DNA of 64,000 nt from Chitinophaga ginsengisoli (GTDB lineage Bacteria; Bacteroidota; Bacteroidia; Chitinophagales; Chitinophagaceae), in assembly GCF_003014595.1 (NCBI RefSeq), contig NZ_PYGK01000010.1:1-64000 (forward strand), written 5' to 3'. The position numbers and the translations under genes were made by a program. The notes beneath the pieces are model-generated. The model was not told the origin of the DNA and made no database searches. It worked only from the letters and a program-made list of their open reading frames with translations. Positions 1-7,578 of the stretch are shown here, piece after piece (positions within the stretch are counted from its first letter, which is position 1; the number at the start of each line of letters is the position of its first letter).

Positions 1-166
1 CAGTGATTGCCTTATATGCGGTTTCTGTTCGTCAGACCGGGATTTTGCCGCCGACTTCCTTCAGATTCCACCTCACGGTGGACACCCTTGTCTTGAGCTA
101 GCGATTCCTACTATCAAGGCTCGCGGAGGACTTACACCTCCTAGTTTATGAACATGCCAGGCGCAC
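1..166 (-). mobile_element. Group II intron, 5' part (truncated by window edge)
   Basis: Read on the minus strand, the segment starts with GUGCGCC, fitting the GUGYG 5' end of group II introns. It continues with stretches that recur in bacterial group II intron domain I: GUAAGUCCUCCGCG, a GGUGUCC...GGUGGAAUCUGAAGGAAG block, and GGUCUGACGAACAGAAACC followed by AUAUAAGGC. The inferred 5' splice site lies between 167 and 166. The intron-encoded reverse transcriptase/maturase and domains V-VI would lie beyond the left edge and are not seen. Recognition is from family resemblance, so the intron class is left open. Confidence 0.8.
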
Positions 167-173
167 AACAACG

Positions 174-190
174 AGACTCCTACGGAGTCT
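174..190 (-). terminator. Hairpin at truB 3' end, target of the intron
   Basis: Perfect 7-bp stem AGACTCC/GGAGTCT with a 3-nt loop, 26 nt beyond the truB stop codon on the same strand. It is followed by CGTTGTT and then directly by the intron 5' end. It would be a short intrinsic terminator whose U-tract is cut short by the intron. Confidence 0.55.
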
Positions 191-215
191 TCCAGGATGA
201 TTAATTCGTATGAGT

Positions 216-908
216 TTATTTCTTTACAACATTCTTCGCTTCTTCAATAAACTGCTCAATCTCCCAGGCATCTGATAGTTTGAAGGCTCCTATTCTTGTA
301 CGGCAAAGGCTGCTCATATACCCTCCTACTCCAAGGGCTGCGCCGAAATCGTTGGCCAGGGAACGGATGTAGGTACCGGTGCTGCAGACAACACGGAAGG
401 ATATTACCGGCATTTCTATTTTGGTGATCTCAAATTCTTTGATGAAGACAGTGCGGGGCTCCACCTTTACCTCGACACCCTTACGTGCCAGTTCATAAAT
501 GGGCTTACCATTCTGTTTGATGGCGGAGTGTATGGGAGGAAGCTGCTGCTGTTCGCCGAGGAACTCGCGGGTGGTGTCATGGATGAGTTGTTCGGTAATG
601 CCATCCAATGGTTTGAAGTCTGTAGGCTCAGATTCCAGGTCGTATGTAGGAGTGACAGCGCCTATGGTGAAGGTACCGGTATATTCTTTTTCCTGTGCCT
701 GGTACTCGTTAATCTTTTTCGTCATTTTACCCGTACAGCAGATGAGTAGGCCGGTTGCCAGCGGGTCCAGCGTACCTGCATGACCAGTTTTCGCCTTAGT
801 TGTGTTCCTGATCTTTCTTACGATGTCGAAAGAGGTCCATTTCAAAGGTTTGTTGATAAGAATTACCTGTCCTTCTTCGTAGATGTTTTTTTCTGCTGTC
901 TGATTCAT
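216..908 (-). CDS. truB: tRNA pseudouridine(55) synthase TruB
   Basis: Isomerises U55 to pseudouridine in the T-arm of tRNAs in the cytoplasm. The signature GHAGTLDPLATGLL carries the catalytic aspartate (DP), preceded by the INKPLKWTSFDIV entry motif; downstream KEYTGTF and GTYIRSLANDFG are family blocks. I chose the ATG at 908 (MNQTAEKN) rather than the upstream one at 941, because the extra 11 residues are not family-like. The product is then 230 residues, usual for TruB without the C-terminal PUA extension. Diverges from the methyltransferase gene with about 100 nt between. Confidence 0.95.
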   Translation of the reverse strand: MNQTAEKNIYEEGQVILINKPLKWTSFDIVRKIRNTTKAKTGHAGTLDPLATGLLICCTGKMTKKINEYQAQEKEYTGTFTIGAVTPTYDLESEPTDFKPLDGITEQLIHDTTREFLGEQQQLPPIHSAIKQNGKPIYELARKGVEVKVEPRTVFIKEFEITKIEMPVISFRVVCSTGTYIRSLANDFGAALGVGGYMSSLCRTRIGAFKLSDAWEIEQFIEEAKNVVKK

Positions 909-912
909 CCCG

Positions 913-920
913 CAAAGATA
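913..920 (-). promoter_or_regulatory. -7 box upstream of truB
   Basis: TATCTTTG on the minus strand fits Bacteroidota TAnnTTTG. It sits only 4 nt from the truB start codon, so if used the transcript would be almost leaderless; chance is possible. Confidence 0.35.
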
Positions 921-1010
921 ATAGAAACCGGGAATGCGCATTCACCCAGCGATACATCATACTGGTATAAAATATGCGCTTTTTCACTATTTTCACGCAA
1001 TTTTGATAAT

Positions 1011-1808
1011 ATGTCTTTAATACAACACAGCAACGCGAATGTCAGATATCAGCAACAGGTGGACAATTCCATTAACTACGTGCTGCCCTTCATAGACGCA
1101 GCCATGCAGGTAACACCGGATCTCCGGATAATGGAAATAGGCTGTGGTGAAGGAGGCGTATTGATACCTTTCCTGGAAAAAGGCTGTCATTGCGTGGGTG
1201 TAGACCTCTCAGACGATAAAATCGCGCTGGCGCATGATTACCTGAAACAATATGTTGACGCAGGTAATTTACAGCTCATCAACAAGAATATCTATGATGT
1301 TGATTTCCTGGGAGAGTTTCAGCATTCCTTTGATCTCATCATCCTGAAAGATGCTATTGAACATATTCCTGACCAGGCGAAGATCATTGGTTATCTGAAA
1401 AACCTGCTGACTCCCCGCGGGCAGGTATATTTCGGGTTTCCACCCTGGTATATGCCACATGGCGGTCATCAGCAGACATGTGAAAGCAAAGTACTGAACA
1501 TGATGCCTTATATCCATTTGCTACCTAATCCGCTTTACAGAGGCGTTTTACGGGCATTTGGTGAGCCACCGAACATTATTGCGGAATTGATGGAGATCAA
1601 GGAAACAGGGATCTCTATTGAGCGTTTTGAGCGCATTGTGAAAGAACAGGGATATGATATCACGAAGAAACAGTTCTACCTGATCAATCCTATCTATAAA
1701 TACAAATTTGGATTGAAGCCCCGCCTGCAATGGGGACCTGTAGCTGCGATTCCTTTTGTGCGGAACTTCTTTACGACCTGTGTTTATTACATGATCAAGG
1801 CGAAGTAA
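1011..1808 (+). CDS. Class I SAM-dependent methyltransferase
   Basis: 265 residues. The Rossmann motif I MEIGCGEGGVL (about residues 38-50), the acidic VGVDLS strand-2 end and DLIILKDAIEHI define a methyltransferase-11-type fold that binds S-adenosylmethionine; the substrate is unknown. The C-terminal third, after the GQVYFGFPPWYMPHGGHQ stretch, is longer than the core fold and probably shapes the substrate site. The start at 1011 (MSLIQHSNANVRYQQ) follows an AT-rich leader; the long in-frame extension upstream overlaps truB and looks non-coding. The gene stands alone on this strand and ends at a strong bidirectional hairpin. Confidence 0.85.
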   Translation: MSLIQHSNANVRYQQQVDNSINYVLPFIDAAMQVTPDLRIMEIGCGEGGVLIPFLEKGCHCVGVDLSDDKIALAHDYLKQYVDAGNLQLINKNIYDVDFLGEFQHSFDLIILKDAIEHIPDQAKIIGYLKNLLTPRGQVYFGFPPWYMPHGGHQQTCESKVLNMMPYIHLLPNPLYRGVLRAFGEPPNIIAELMEIKETGISIERFERIVKEQGYDITKKQFYLINPIYKYKFGLKPRLQWGPVAAIPFVRNFFTTCVYYMIKAK

Positions 1809-1847
1809 CAGGAATTGAAATCTGATAATACTATCATTCAAGGTTAT

Positions 1848-1884
1848 AAAAGTAAAAAGCTCCCAGTGGGAGCTTTTTACTTTT
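1848..1884. terminator. Bidirectional intrinsic terminator
   Basis: 14-bp perfect stem AGTAAAAAGCTCCC/GGGAGCTTTTTACT with a 3-nt loop between convergent methyltransferase and aroE. The A and T tracts let it work in both directions. Confidence 0.9.
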
Positions 1885-1962
1885 ATTGCAGCAATATTTT
1901 AGGCTATGTTGTTGTTGTGCGCTTAGCTTGAGAATGGCTTTCAGTTCCAAGCGTGGACGGTC

Positions 1963-2697
1963 TTATTCATTGTTCCAGATCTCCCAACTTGCTTCCGCCT
2001 GTAGTATCAGCATTTCATGACCATTCTTAATAGTCGCTCCCCTGTCAGCGCCCTGTTGCAGGAAGGCTGTTACAGCGGGATTGTAGATCAGATCGTACAA
2101 CAGATGTTTATCTGTCAGTTGCTCGTATGGCAATGCAGGCGATGCGTTGACATTAGGATACATCCCCAGGGGGGTCGTATTAACGATCAGCGTATGAGAT
2201 GCTATCATGGAAGCATCCAGCTGTTCATATGAAATTGAATCTGCTGTAGCCTGCCGGCTAACCAGTTTATAAGGAATGTTCAGGCTTTCCAGCACATACT
2301 GTACAGCTTTGGCAGCACCACCGGTACCAAGTACCAATGCCTTGTTATGATGGGATTGCAGTAAAGGTTCCAGCGATCTTCTGAAGCCGATAGCATCTGT
2401 ATTGTAACCTATCTTACGACCATCTTTAAAGTGGATACAATTAACAGCCCCGATCTGTGCAGCAGCAGGACTCAACTCATCCAGGTAAGACATGACGGTC
2501 TGCTTATAGGGAATGGTAACATTCAGTCCCTGCAGATCAGGATATTGCGTCAGCAATGCAGGTAATTCACCTATTTCCGGTATAGGGAAGCTGTCATACA
2601 TGCAGCCCTTAATGCCTTCACGGGCAAATTTCTCGGCAAAGAAGCCTTTCGAGAATGAGTGGCTAAGCGGATATCCAATTAGACCGTACACCTTCAT
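1963..2697 (-). CDS. aroE: Shikimate dehydrogenase
   Basis: NADP-dependent reduction of 3-dehydroshikimate to shikimate in chorismate synthesis. The N-terminal GLIGYPLSHSFSKGF binds shikimate; LNVTIPYKQTV contains the catalytic lysine; GTGGAAKAV is the nucleotide-binding loop; NTTPLGMYPN and the C-terminal NGHEMLILQAEASWEIW are family blocks. The start MKVYGLIGYPLSHS (2697) places the substrate motif at the very N-terminus as usual, giving 244 residues. It follows the ComA-like gene by 10 nt and is probably co-transcribed with it. Confidence 0.95.
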   Translation of the reverse strand: MKVYGLIGYPLSHSFSKGFFAEKFAREGIKGCMYDSFPIPEIGELPALLTQYPDLQGLNVTIPYKQTVMSYLDELSPAAAQIGAVNCIHFKDGRKIGYNTDAIGFRRSLEPLLQSHHNKALVLGTGGAAKAVQYVLESLNIPYKLVSRQATADSISYEQLDASMIASHTLIVNTTPLGMYPNVNASPALPYEQLTDKHLLYDLIYNPAVTAFLQQGADRGATIKNGHEMLILQAEASWEIWNNE

Positions 2698-2707
2698 AAA
2701 GAACGGA

Positions 2708-3472
2708 TTATGCTTTATCCAGGAACAGGTGGAAAGTATCACCTCTCAGACCAATACGCATTGCCTCCAGGGAGATCACTTCGTGTGGCGCCAGGTTACC
2801 CAGGTTCACATTACAACCGATCAGTTCCAGGAAATATAGCTGCTGTGCTTTCTGTGGTGCTTCCCAGATGATCTTTTCTGAAGGAACCTTGGTCAGGATC
2901 TCCTGTACCAGACCTTCCCTTACTTCACCACTACCACGATAGATGCCCACATTACCACTTTCACGGGCTTCTGCGATGACATAGGTCGCACCGGCACCCA
3001 GTTCGGCATTCATGAGTTCAATCCATTTATAAGGGGGGATGATGTGTTCTGCATCTTTAGAACCTACCTCACTCAGTACAACAGCAATCTTTGACAGCTT
3101 CTCGATATAGCCGCATTTCTCAGCATGCGGGATGGTAATGGAACCATCGGATACTTCAATATGTTTAATACCATAATCTTTGATCACATTCACAAATTCA
3201 TCAAACTGATTACGGATAAGAAATGCTTCAAATAAGGTTCCGCCGAAATACACAGGAATATTGGCAGACTGGTATAGTTCTATTTTCTGGCGCAGGTTAG
3301 GTGTTACAAACGAAGTTCCGAAACCCAGCTTCAGGATATCAAAATGAGGAGACGCTACTGATAAAAAATTCTTAGCTTCTTCCAAACTTAACCCTTTATC
3401 CATCACCATGGTCAAGCCATTGGTACGAGGTTTCTTTGTCCGATCGGGAATTTGTGTCAGATTAAAATTCAT
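2708..3472 (-). CDS. Phosphosulfolactate synthase-like (ComA family)
   Basis: 254 residues, alpha/beta-barrel. ComA joins sulfite to phosphoenolpyruvate to give phosphosulfolactate, first known in archaeal coenzyme M synthesis. Family stretches visible: PRTNGLTMVMDKGLS, DILKLGFGTS, YFGGTLFEAF, IEVSDGSITIP, the ELGAGATYVIAEARESG block and IWEAPQKAQQLYFLELIGCNVNLGN. The start at 3472 (MNFNLTQIP) is preferred to the upstream 3514 codon. In a bacterium without coenzyme M synthesis it may feed sulfolactate or cysteate; the cysteate/serine acyltransferase-like gene about 6 kb away makes a sulfonolipid role worth testing. That link is inference. Confidence 0.85.
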   Translation of the reverse strand: MNFNLTQIPDRTKKPRTNGLTMVMDKGLSLEEAKNFLSVASPHFDILKLGFGTSFVTPNLRQKIELYQSANIPVYFGGTLFEAFLIRNQFDEFVNVIKDYGIKHIEVSDGSITIPHAEKCGYIEKLSKIAVVLSEVGSKDAEHIIPPYKWIELMNAELGAGATYVIAEARESGNVGIYRGSGEVREGLVQEILTKVPSEKIIWEAPQKAQQLYFLELIGCNVNLGNLAPHEVISLEAMRIGLRGDTFHLFLDKA

Positions 3473-3569
3473 TTGAACATTTTTTTTCGTCTTGACGGTC
3501 TGTAAACTAATCAACTATACTTCATTGGTTTTCAGGAATAGGGATCGGCCCATCTTTATTAAACCGGCG

Positions 3570-3577
3570 CAAAATTA
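3570..3577 (-). promoter_or_regulatory. Probable -7 box of the comA-like/aroE operon
   Basis: TAATTTTG on the minus strand matches TAnnTTTG, about 95 nt upstream of the ComA-like start. Single short motif, so modest support. Confidence 0.4.
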
Positions 3578-3672
3578 ACATATTCCGGTTTAAAGAGTTT
3601 CAAATAAAGGATTTTATCAGAAAGAAATTTTCTTATCTCATAAGATACTAAATATCAGCAAATTAAAATAAA

Positions 3673-3721
3673 AAATGCGTAATATAAAGTGCGAAGCTAC
3701 AGCACATTATATTACGCATTT
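3673..3721 (-). terminator. Intrinsic terminator of the TPR gene
   Basis: 15-bp perfect arms AAATGCGTAATATAA and TTATATTACGCATTT, extended inward by GTGC/GCAC, then a T-rich tract on the minus strand. Lies 30 nt past the TPR stop codon. Confidence 0.85.
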
Positions 3722-3751
3722 AAGGAACAATGGTTCCTGATAAGAGATTTA

Positions 3752-5182
3752 TTACTTCCCTTTTTTGGTACGTTTATACCTGGTGATAAGTTCTATGATA
3801 CCCGGATGTTGCAATAATGTCGGATCCAGCTCTATCAGTTTCTTCACATGTTTTGCATTGACCTGAAGCGCTGTTTCCAGTTGTAACATACCTTCTTTGG
3901 ATTTACCGGTTGCGAACATAATAGCAGCCCGGTAGTATTGCAGGACAGGTTTATGCCCCACTTTCTGTGTGGCAGCTTCCAGCTGTGTCAGGGCTTCTTC
4001 GAAGAAACCGGAAACATAGAGGCCACGTATAAATTCCTGCCATGGCGTGATGCTGGAAGGACGGATACGCACAGCTGCGAGGAGATGAATTAACCCCTCC
4101 TTGTTCTTGTCCAGTTCGAGATAACACTGGCCCAATGCTATCAGGTATTCGGCGCTGTTCTTATTGATCTTGATAGCGCTATTGATAGATTTGATCGCAT
4201 TTTCCCAATTGGCCTCGGTCATGTAAGCTATACCGATCTTATAGTAAAGCTTATCATCGCCCGGACTCAGATGGGAGGCCTTACGATAGTAATAGCGGGC
4301 CTGGGTATATTTACGCTGACGTTCGTAACAGTGACCGATGGCCTCGTAAATGACGTCTTCCGGTTTAGCAATCTCCAGGTGTTTCTTCAGCACATCAATG
4401 GCTTCGGCATATTTACGCAGCCTGATATAGGCATCACCCATATTGCGGTAAGCATAATCGAATTTCTCGTCAATGACGATAGCGTACTGATAAGCATCAA
4501 TTGCCTTTTCATACAACTTGAGTCCCTGGTAAGCGGTACCTAAATTAAACCAGGCCAGCTGGTTGTAGGGATGCTCGTTGATGATGTTGGTATGGAGGCG
4601 GATACTTTCTTCATTCCGGCCGGTAAATTCCGTCCAGAAACAGATCTTATGTAAAGCCTCTTCGTTATTGGGATCGTGTTCGAGCGTGAGGCGCAAACAG
4701 TCAAAAACCTTTTCAAACTCTTCACAGTCGTCATATACATCGGCCAGTTCCAGTAATAATTCGGTCTTATCTTCTCCTTCGAATACGGCAATTTGTTCTT
4801 CCAGCACGGCCGCAGCCTTTTCATGCTGGTTCATAGCAAGGTATACATCAGTCTGCAGGATGTAAAGGTTGATGTCTGTACTATCCAGTATGGCTGCTTT
4901 TTCGAGCAGATCCATTGCTTCCTGGTATTTCTTTGATTCTATGAGTAAATTGGCCTTTTTGAGTAAGAGGGTGGAAGAATAAGGGAACTGTTCAATAGCC
5001 ATTTCAGCAGCCTGCATGGCATTAGGAAGTTCATCATGCTCATCATAGTAGTCTATGATCAGTTCGAAAGAATCCTCGTCGAGAAAGGAATGAGACTGGC
5101 CAGCTTTCAGGTTTTCAAACTGCTGCAACAAGTCTCTTAACTCCTCAAAATCGTCGTTTAAAAATGGAAAGTCTTGATTCAT
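3752..5182 (-). CDS. Tetratricopeptide repeat protein
   Basis: 476 residues made almost entirely of 34-residue TPR helical hairpins. Clear copies include NLGTAYQGLKLYEKAIDAYQ, NMGDAYIRLRKYAEAIDVLK and KIGIAYMTEANWENAIKSIN. No signal peptide or membrane segment, so probably a cytoplasmic scaffold. The N-terminus is acidic; the C-terminus ends in a basic RYKRTKKGK tail. No catalytic domain is visible, and TPR proteins of this plan have no single known function. Monocistronic by its own terminator. Confidence 0.85.
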   Translation of the reverse strand: MNQDFPFLNDDFEELRDLLQQFENLKAGQSHSFLDEDSFELIIDYYDEHDELPNAMQAAEMAIEQFPYSSTLLLKKANLLIESKKYQEAMDLLEKAAILDSTDINLYILQTDVYLAMNQHEKAAAVLEEQIAVFEGEDKTELLLELADVYDDCEEFEKVFDCLRLTLEHDPNNEEALHKICFWTEFTGRNEESIRLHTNIINEHPYNQLAWFNLGTAYQGLKLYEKAIDAYQYAIVIDEKFDYAYRNMGDAYIRLRKYAEAIDVLKKHLEIAKPEDVIYEAIGHCYERQRKYTQARYYYRKASHLSPGDDKLYYKIGIAYMTEANWENAIKSINSAIKINKNSAEYLIALGQCYLELDKNKEGLIHLLAAVRIRPSSITPWQEFIRGLYVSGFFEEALTQLEAATQKVGHKPVLQYYRAAIMFATGKSKEGMLQLETALQVNAKHVKKLIELDPTLLQHPGIIELITRYKRTKKGK

Positions 5183-5319
5183 TACTGTAAATATAAGTAT
5201 TTTTTGAATCGGGCGTCTATCACCCCGGGTTCCCCGGATTCCTTAAATTATTTAACATTACTTTAAGTTTTTTTCGTATCTTCGTTAAGAATTTGTTATA
5301 TAATATATAGAAAAGATTG

Positions 5320-5327
5320 TACATTTG
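5320..5327 (+). promoter_or_regulatory. -7 box before the small secreted protein
   Basis: TACATTTG, with TTTG at 5292-5295 as a possible -33 box (24-nt spacer, a little long). Only 7 nt precede the ATG, implying a nearly leaderless transcript if used. Confidence 0.4.
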
Positions 5328-5334
5328 TGATACA

Positions 5335-5718
5335 ATGAAACAGATAACTAACATATTGCAGACCTTTTCATTGTCTTTTTTATTGGCTGGCATCCTGGTA
5401 ATATCCGGATTGACGGCTAAAGCCAACGACAACTTAACCTCCGATAATAAAGACAAAATAAAGAAGAACGAAACCACAATCTCCCTGACAGGTCTGTCAG
5501 GAAAAGCAAACCTGAGCCTCGATGCGGGGTTTCGTTTCAATGGTGCTATGAGCTCCAACTTTAAGCTGTCAGAAAATAATTCCTGGAACTTTAAATCCGT
5601 AATGACGATCAAGAAAGGGAACGTAACATATGTATTGCCATACGCTACGCAAATACAACAGCCTTCCAACATGAATTTTCATCAGTTGCACATAGTGCTG
5701 CCGCTGAGGAAGAACTGA
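5335..5718 (+). CDS. Small secreted protein, unknown function
   Basis: 127 residues. MKQ followed by a hydrophobic stretch (about residues 8-26) ending in TAKAND gives a Sec signal peptide with an AKA-type cleavage site. The mature part is short and beta-rich, with GKANLSLDAGFRFNG and a final HIVLPLRKN. No family recognised. An overlapping minus-strand reading frame (5220-5672) is the alternative, but it has no start context and the signal peptide plus downstream terminator favour this strand. Probably periplasmic or surface-exposed. Confidence 0.65.
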   Translation: MKQITNILQTFSLSFLLAGILVISGLTAKANDNLTSDNKDKIKKNETTISLTGLSGKANLSLDAGFRFNGAMSSNFKLSENNSWNFKSVMTIKKGNVTYVLPYATQIQQPSNMNFHQLHIVLPLRKN

Positions 5719-5746
5719 TTACATTGACTACTTTGCATTCTGCATA

Positions 5747-5779
5747 AAAAAAGGTCCTGTCTCAGACGGGACCTTTTTT
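5747..5779 (+). terminator. Intrinsic terminator
   Basis: 15-bp stem AAAAAAGGTCCTGTC pairing with GACGGGACCTTTTTT (one G-U), 28 nt after the small secreted gene. Confidence 0.9.
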
Positions 5780-5872
5780 ATTCCCCGGGGTTTACAACCC
5801 CGCGCTACAGATACTAATACGCGATCTGCCGGAGCGGCGCCAATTATGCATGATTAATTATGTTCCATCATC

Positions 5873-5909
5873 AAAAAAACAAAGGGCTCCGTTAAAAACA
5901 GAACCCTTT
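5873..5909 (-). terminator. Intrinsic terminator of the DUF4412-like gene
   Basis: On the minus strand AAAGGGTTCTGTT pairs with AACGGAGCCCTTT through several G-U pairs, followed by GTTTTTTTG. It starts 23 nt past the stop codon. Confidence 0.8.
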
Positions 5910-5932
5910 AAAAATCATTAGGCAAAATCTTA

Positions 5933-6577
5933 TCAACTTCCCATTTTCTGCAGCTCTTCACGACTGATCTCCTTATACCCCGACTTAGGGGTATCGAAGT
6001 AAGACCCCGGCACTGCATAAAGGTCAACTTTAGTTGCCACTACATGCATTCTGGAGCCGTTTTTATTGATGATCTCAAACTGCAAAGGCATCCCCTTCAA
6101 ATTCACAAAGCGGCGGTTATGCTGCTTATTTTCAGGCATAAGTTCAGTGGTATAATATACCTCAAATGTCTGCCCATCAGGCATTTTACCAACCGCTTTT
6201 TTACAGTTATAACCAGCAATCTGTTTTGTCTCGGTACCATCTTTAAACTGCACCTGGCTATATTCCTTCAGTTCCTTGTTGTATTCTTCCTTACCGGCAC
6301 GGATCAGGTATTTATCCCCATGATTATCAATCAGGGTTACCACCGTTTCGTCACGGCTGTTAATGAGATAGCTGTAATGAACAGTTTTAAAATCTATATC
6401 CACCCTGCTCAGGTATCCTTTCATGTATTGGGTAAGTGTACCGCCTTCAAAGGAGGGATCTGCCTGTGGTGGTGTTTCGATCTTGTAAACGATCTTCGCA
6501 TCTGATACCAGTCGCTGGGCAAACAGACTGCCGGTGATCAGGCAACAGCATAAAAGTGTTAAAATAGCTTTTTGCAT
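5933..6577 (-). CDS. Secreted protein, DUF4412/GLPGLI-like
   Basis: 214 residues with a signal peptide ending in TGSLFAQ. The mature protein is a beta-rich repeat of short strands; IAGYNCKKAVGKMPDGQTFEVYYT and FVNLKGMPLQFEI resemble the conserved core of small Bacteroidota outer proteins annotated DUF4412 or GLPGLI, where a glycine-met/leu-pro motif precedes a beta strand. Function of those families is not established. The C-terminus GYKEISREELQKMGS is polar. Probably periplasmic or outer-membrane associated; monocistronic. Confidence 0.65.
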   Translation of the reverse strand: MQKAILTLLCCCLITGSLFAQRLVSDAKIVYKIETPPQADPSFEGGTLTQYMKGYLSRVDIDFKTVHYSYLINSRDETVVTLIDNHGDKYLIRAGKEEYNKELKEYSQVQFKDGTETKQIAGYNCKKAVGKMPDGQTFEVYYTTELMPENKQHNRRFVNLKGMPLQFEIINKNGSRMHVVATKVDLYAVPGSYFDTPKSGYKEISREELQKMGS

Positions 6578-6702
6578 GACAGTAAATATTTCATCCGCAA
6601 TGTTTAAAAGTTAGGGCCGGATGTCACCCTGCATAATATTTCCGCTGTATAGGGATCGACTATGCCTGACTTCATAGGTTATATTGAAAAAATCATACCG
6701 GA

Positions 6703-7482
6703 TTACCAAACCATTTTTTCCTTATCCAGAAAAGCTTTTATACCACGCTGGCAATCAGCATGTTCCCTTGTTTCTGCGTTCAACCTGGCTGCCTGTTCCA
6801 ACGCATTTTCCAATGGCTGATCGAAGACGTCTGTGATCAGCTTTTTGGTAACCTTCAGGGAGTTAGCGGAAGCACCGGTACAGAGATCGTCTGCTATTTT
6901 TGCCACATGTTCTGCGATACGGTCAGCAGGTATTACATCATTCACCAGGCCATAATATGCCGCTTTTTCAGCGGTGATCAGTCTCCCTGTCAATAACAGG
7001 TCACGGGCGCGTCCCTCTCCTATTTTTCTGACCAGGAACACAGCTACAAGTGCTGGTATGAAACCGATCTTCACTTCAGTATATCCCAGCTTTGCTTCGG
7101 GTACAGCATAACTCAGATCGCACAGCGTGACAAGGCCGCAGCCACCGGCAACGGCATGTCCTTCCACCTGGGCTATTACTACTTTATCATGATAGTAGAT
7201 CTGCTGCATGAGCTGCATCAGTTCTTTTGAGTCGGCAAGATTTTCTTCTCTGGTATTTAACTGGAGTTGTTGGAGATATTCAAGGTCTGCTCCGGCACAA
7301 AATGCCTCACCAGCGCCTTTCAATATGATCACCTTCACATCGGGATCACTTTCCGCCTGCTTGAAAGCAGCGCGTAACTCTGCTACCATAGCACCATTCA
7401 GCGCATTGCGTTTTTCAGGCCGGTGCAGCGTTATACTGGCTACACGGCTTTTAACATCATATAGGATATGTTCGAAAGCCAT
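6703..7482 (-). CDS. Enoyl-CoA hydratase/isomerase family protein
   Basis: 259 residues, crotonase fold. RPEKRNAL and the oxyanion-hole loop GEAFCAGADLEYL bind the acyl-CoA thioester; GHAVAGGCGLVTLCDLSYA supplies the second oxyanion NH; a glutamate in LGYTEVKIGFIP sits where hydratases hold a catalytic acid. The closest type by eye is methylglutaconyl-CoA or short-chain enoyl-CoA hydratase of leucine or fatty acid degradation. No pathway genes adjoin it, so the substrate is undecided. Confidence 0.85.
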   Translation of the reverse strand: MAFEHILYDVKSRVASITLHRPEKRNALNGAMVAELRAAFKQAESDPDVKVIILKGAGEAFCAGADLEYLQQLQLNTREENLADSKELMQLMQQIYYHDKVVIAQVEGHAVAGGCGLVTLCDLSYAVPEAKLGYTEVKIGFIPALVAVFLVRKIGEGRARDLLLTGRLITAEKAAYYGLVNDVIPADRIAEHVAKIADDLCTGASANSLKVTKKLITDVFDQPLENALEQAARLNAETREHADCQRGIKAFLDKEKMVW

Positions 7483-7494
7483 TATTTATGGATT

Positions 7495-7558
7495 GGCGAT
7501 TTCAGATCGCAGAATGAATATAACAAGAACTTGTTAAATTCTGTGATCCGAAATCGCC
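7495..7558. repeat. Long imperfect inverted repeat between genes
   Basis: Arms GGCGATTTCAGATCGCAGAAT and its complement pair with two mismatches over 21 bp; the loop holds a smaller AACAAG/CTTGTT palindrome. It fills the gap between the phosphatase 3' end and the hydratase start. No T-tract, so not an obvious terminator; it resembles a REP or MITE-like intergenic hairpin. No second copy was seen here. Confidence 0.6.
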
Positions 7559-7578
7559 AGCTTTCTGAAATGATGTAT

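Noticed and set aside
5220..5672. 150-residue minus-strand frame opposite the small secreted gene
   Set aside because: The plus-strand gene has a signal peptide, a promoter-like box and a terminator; the reverse frame has none.
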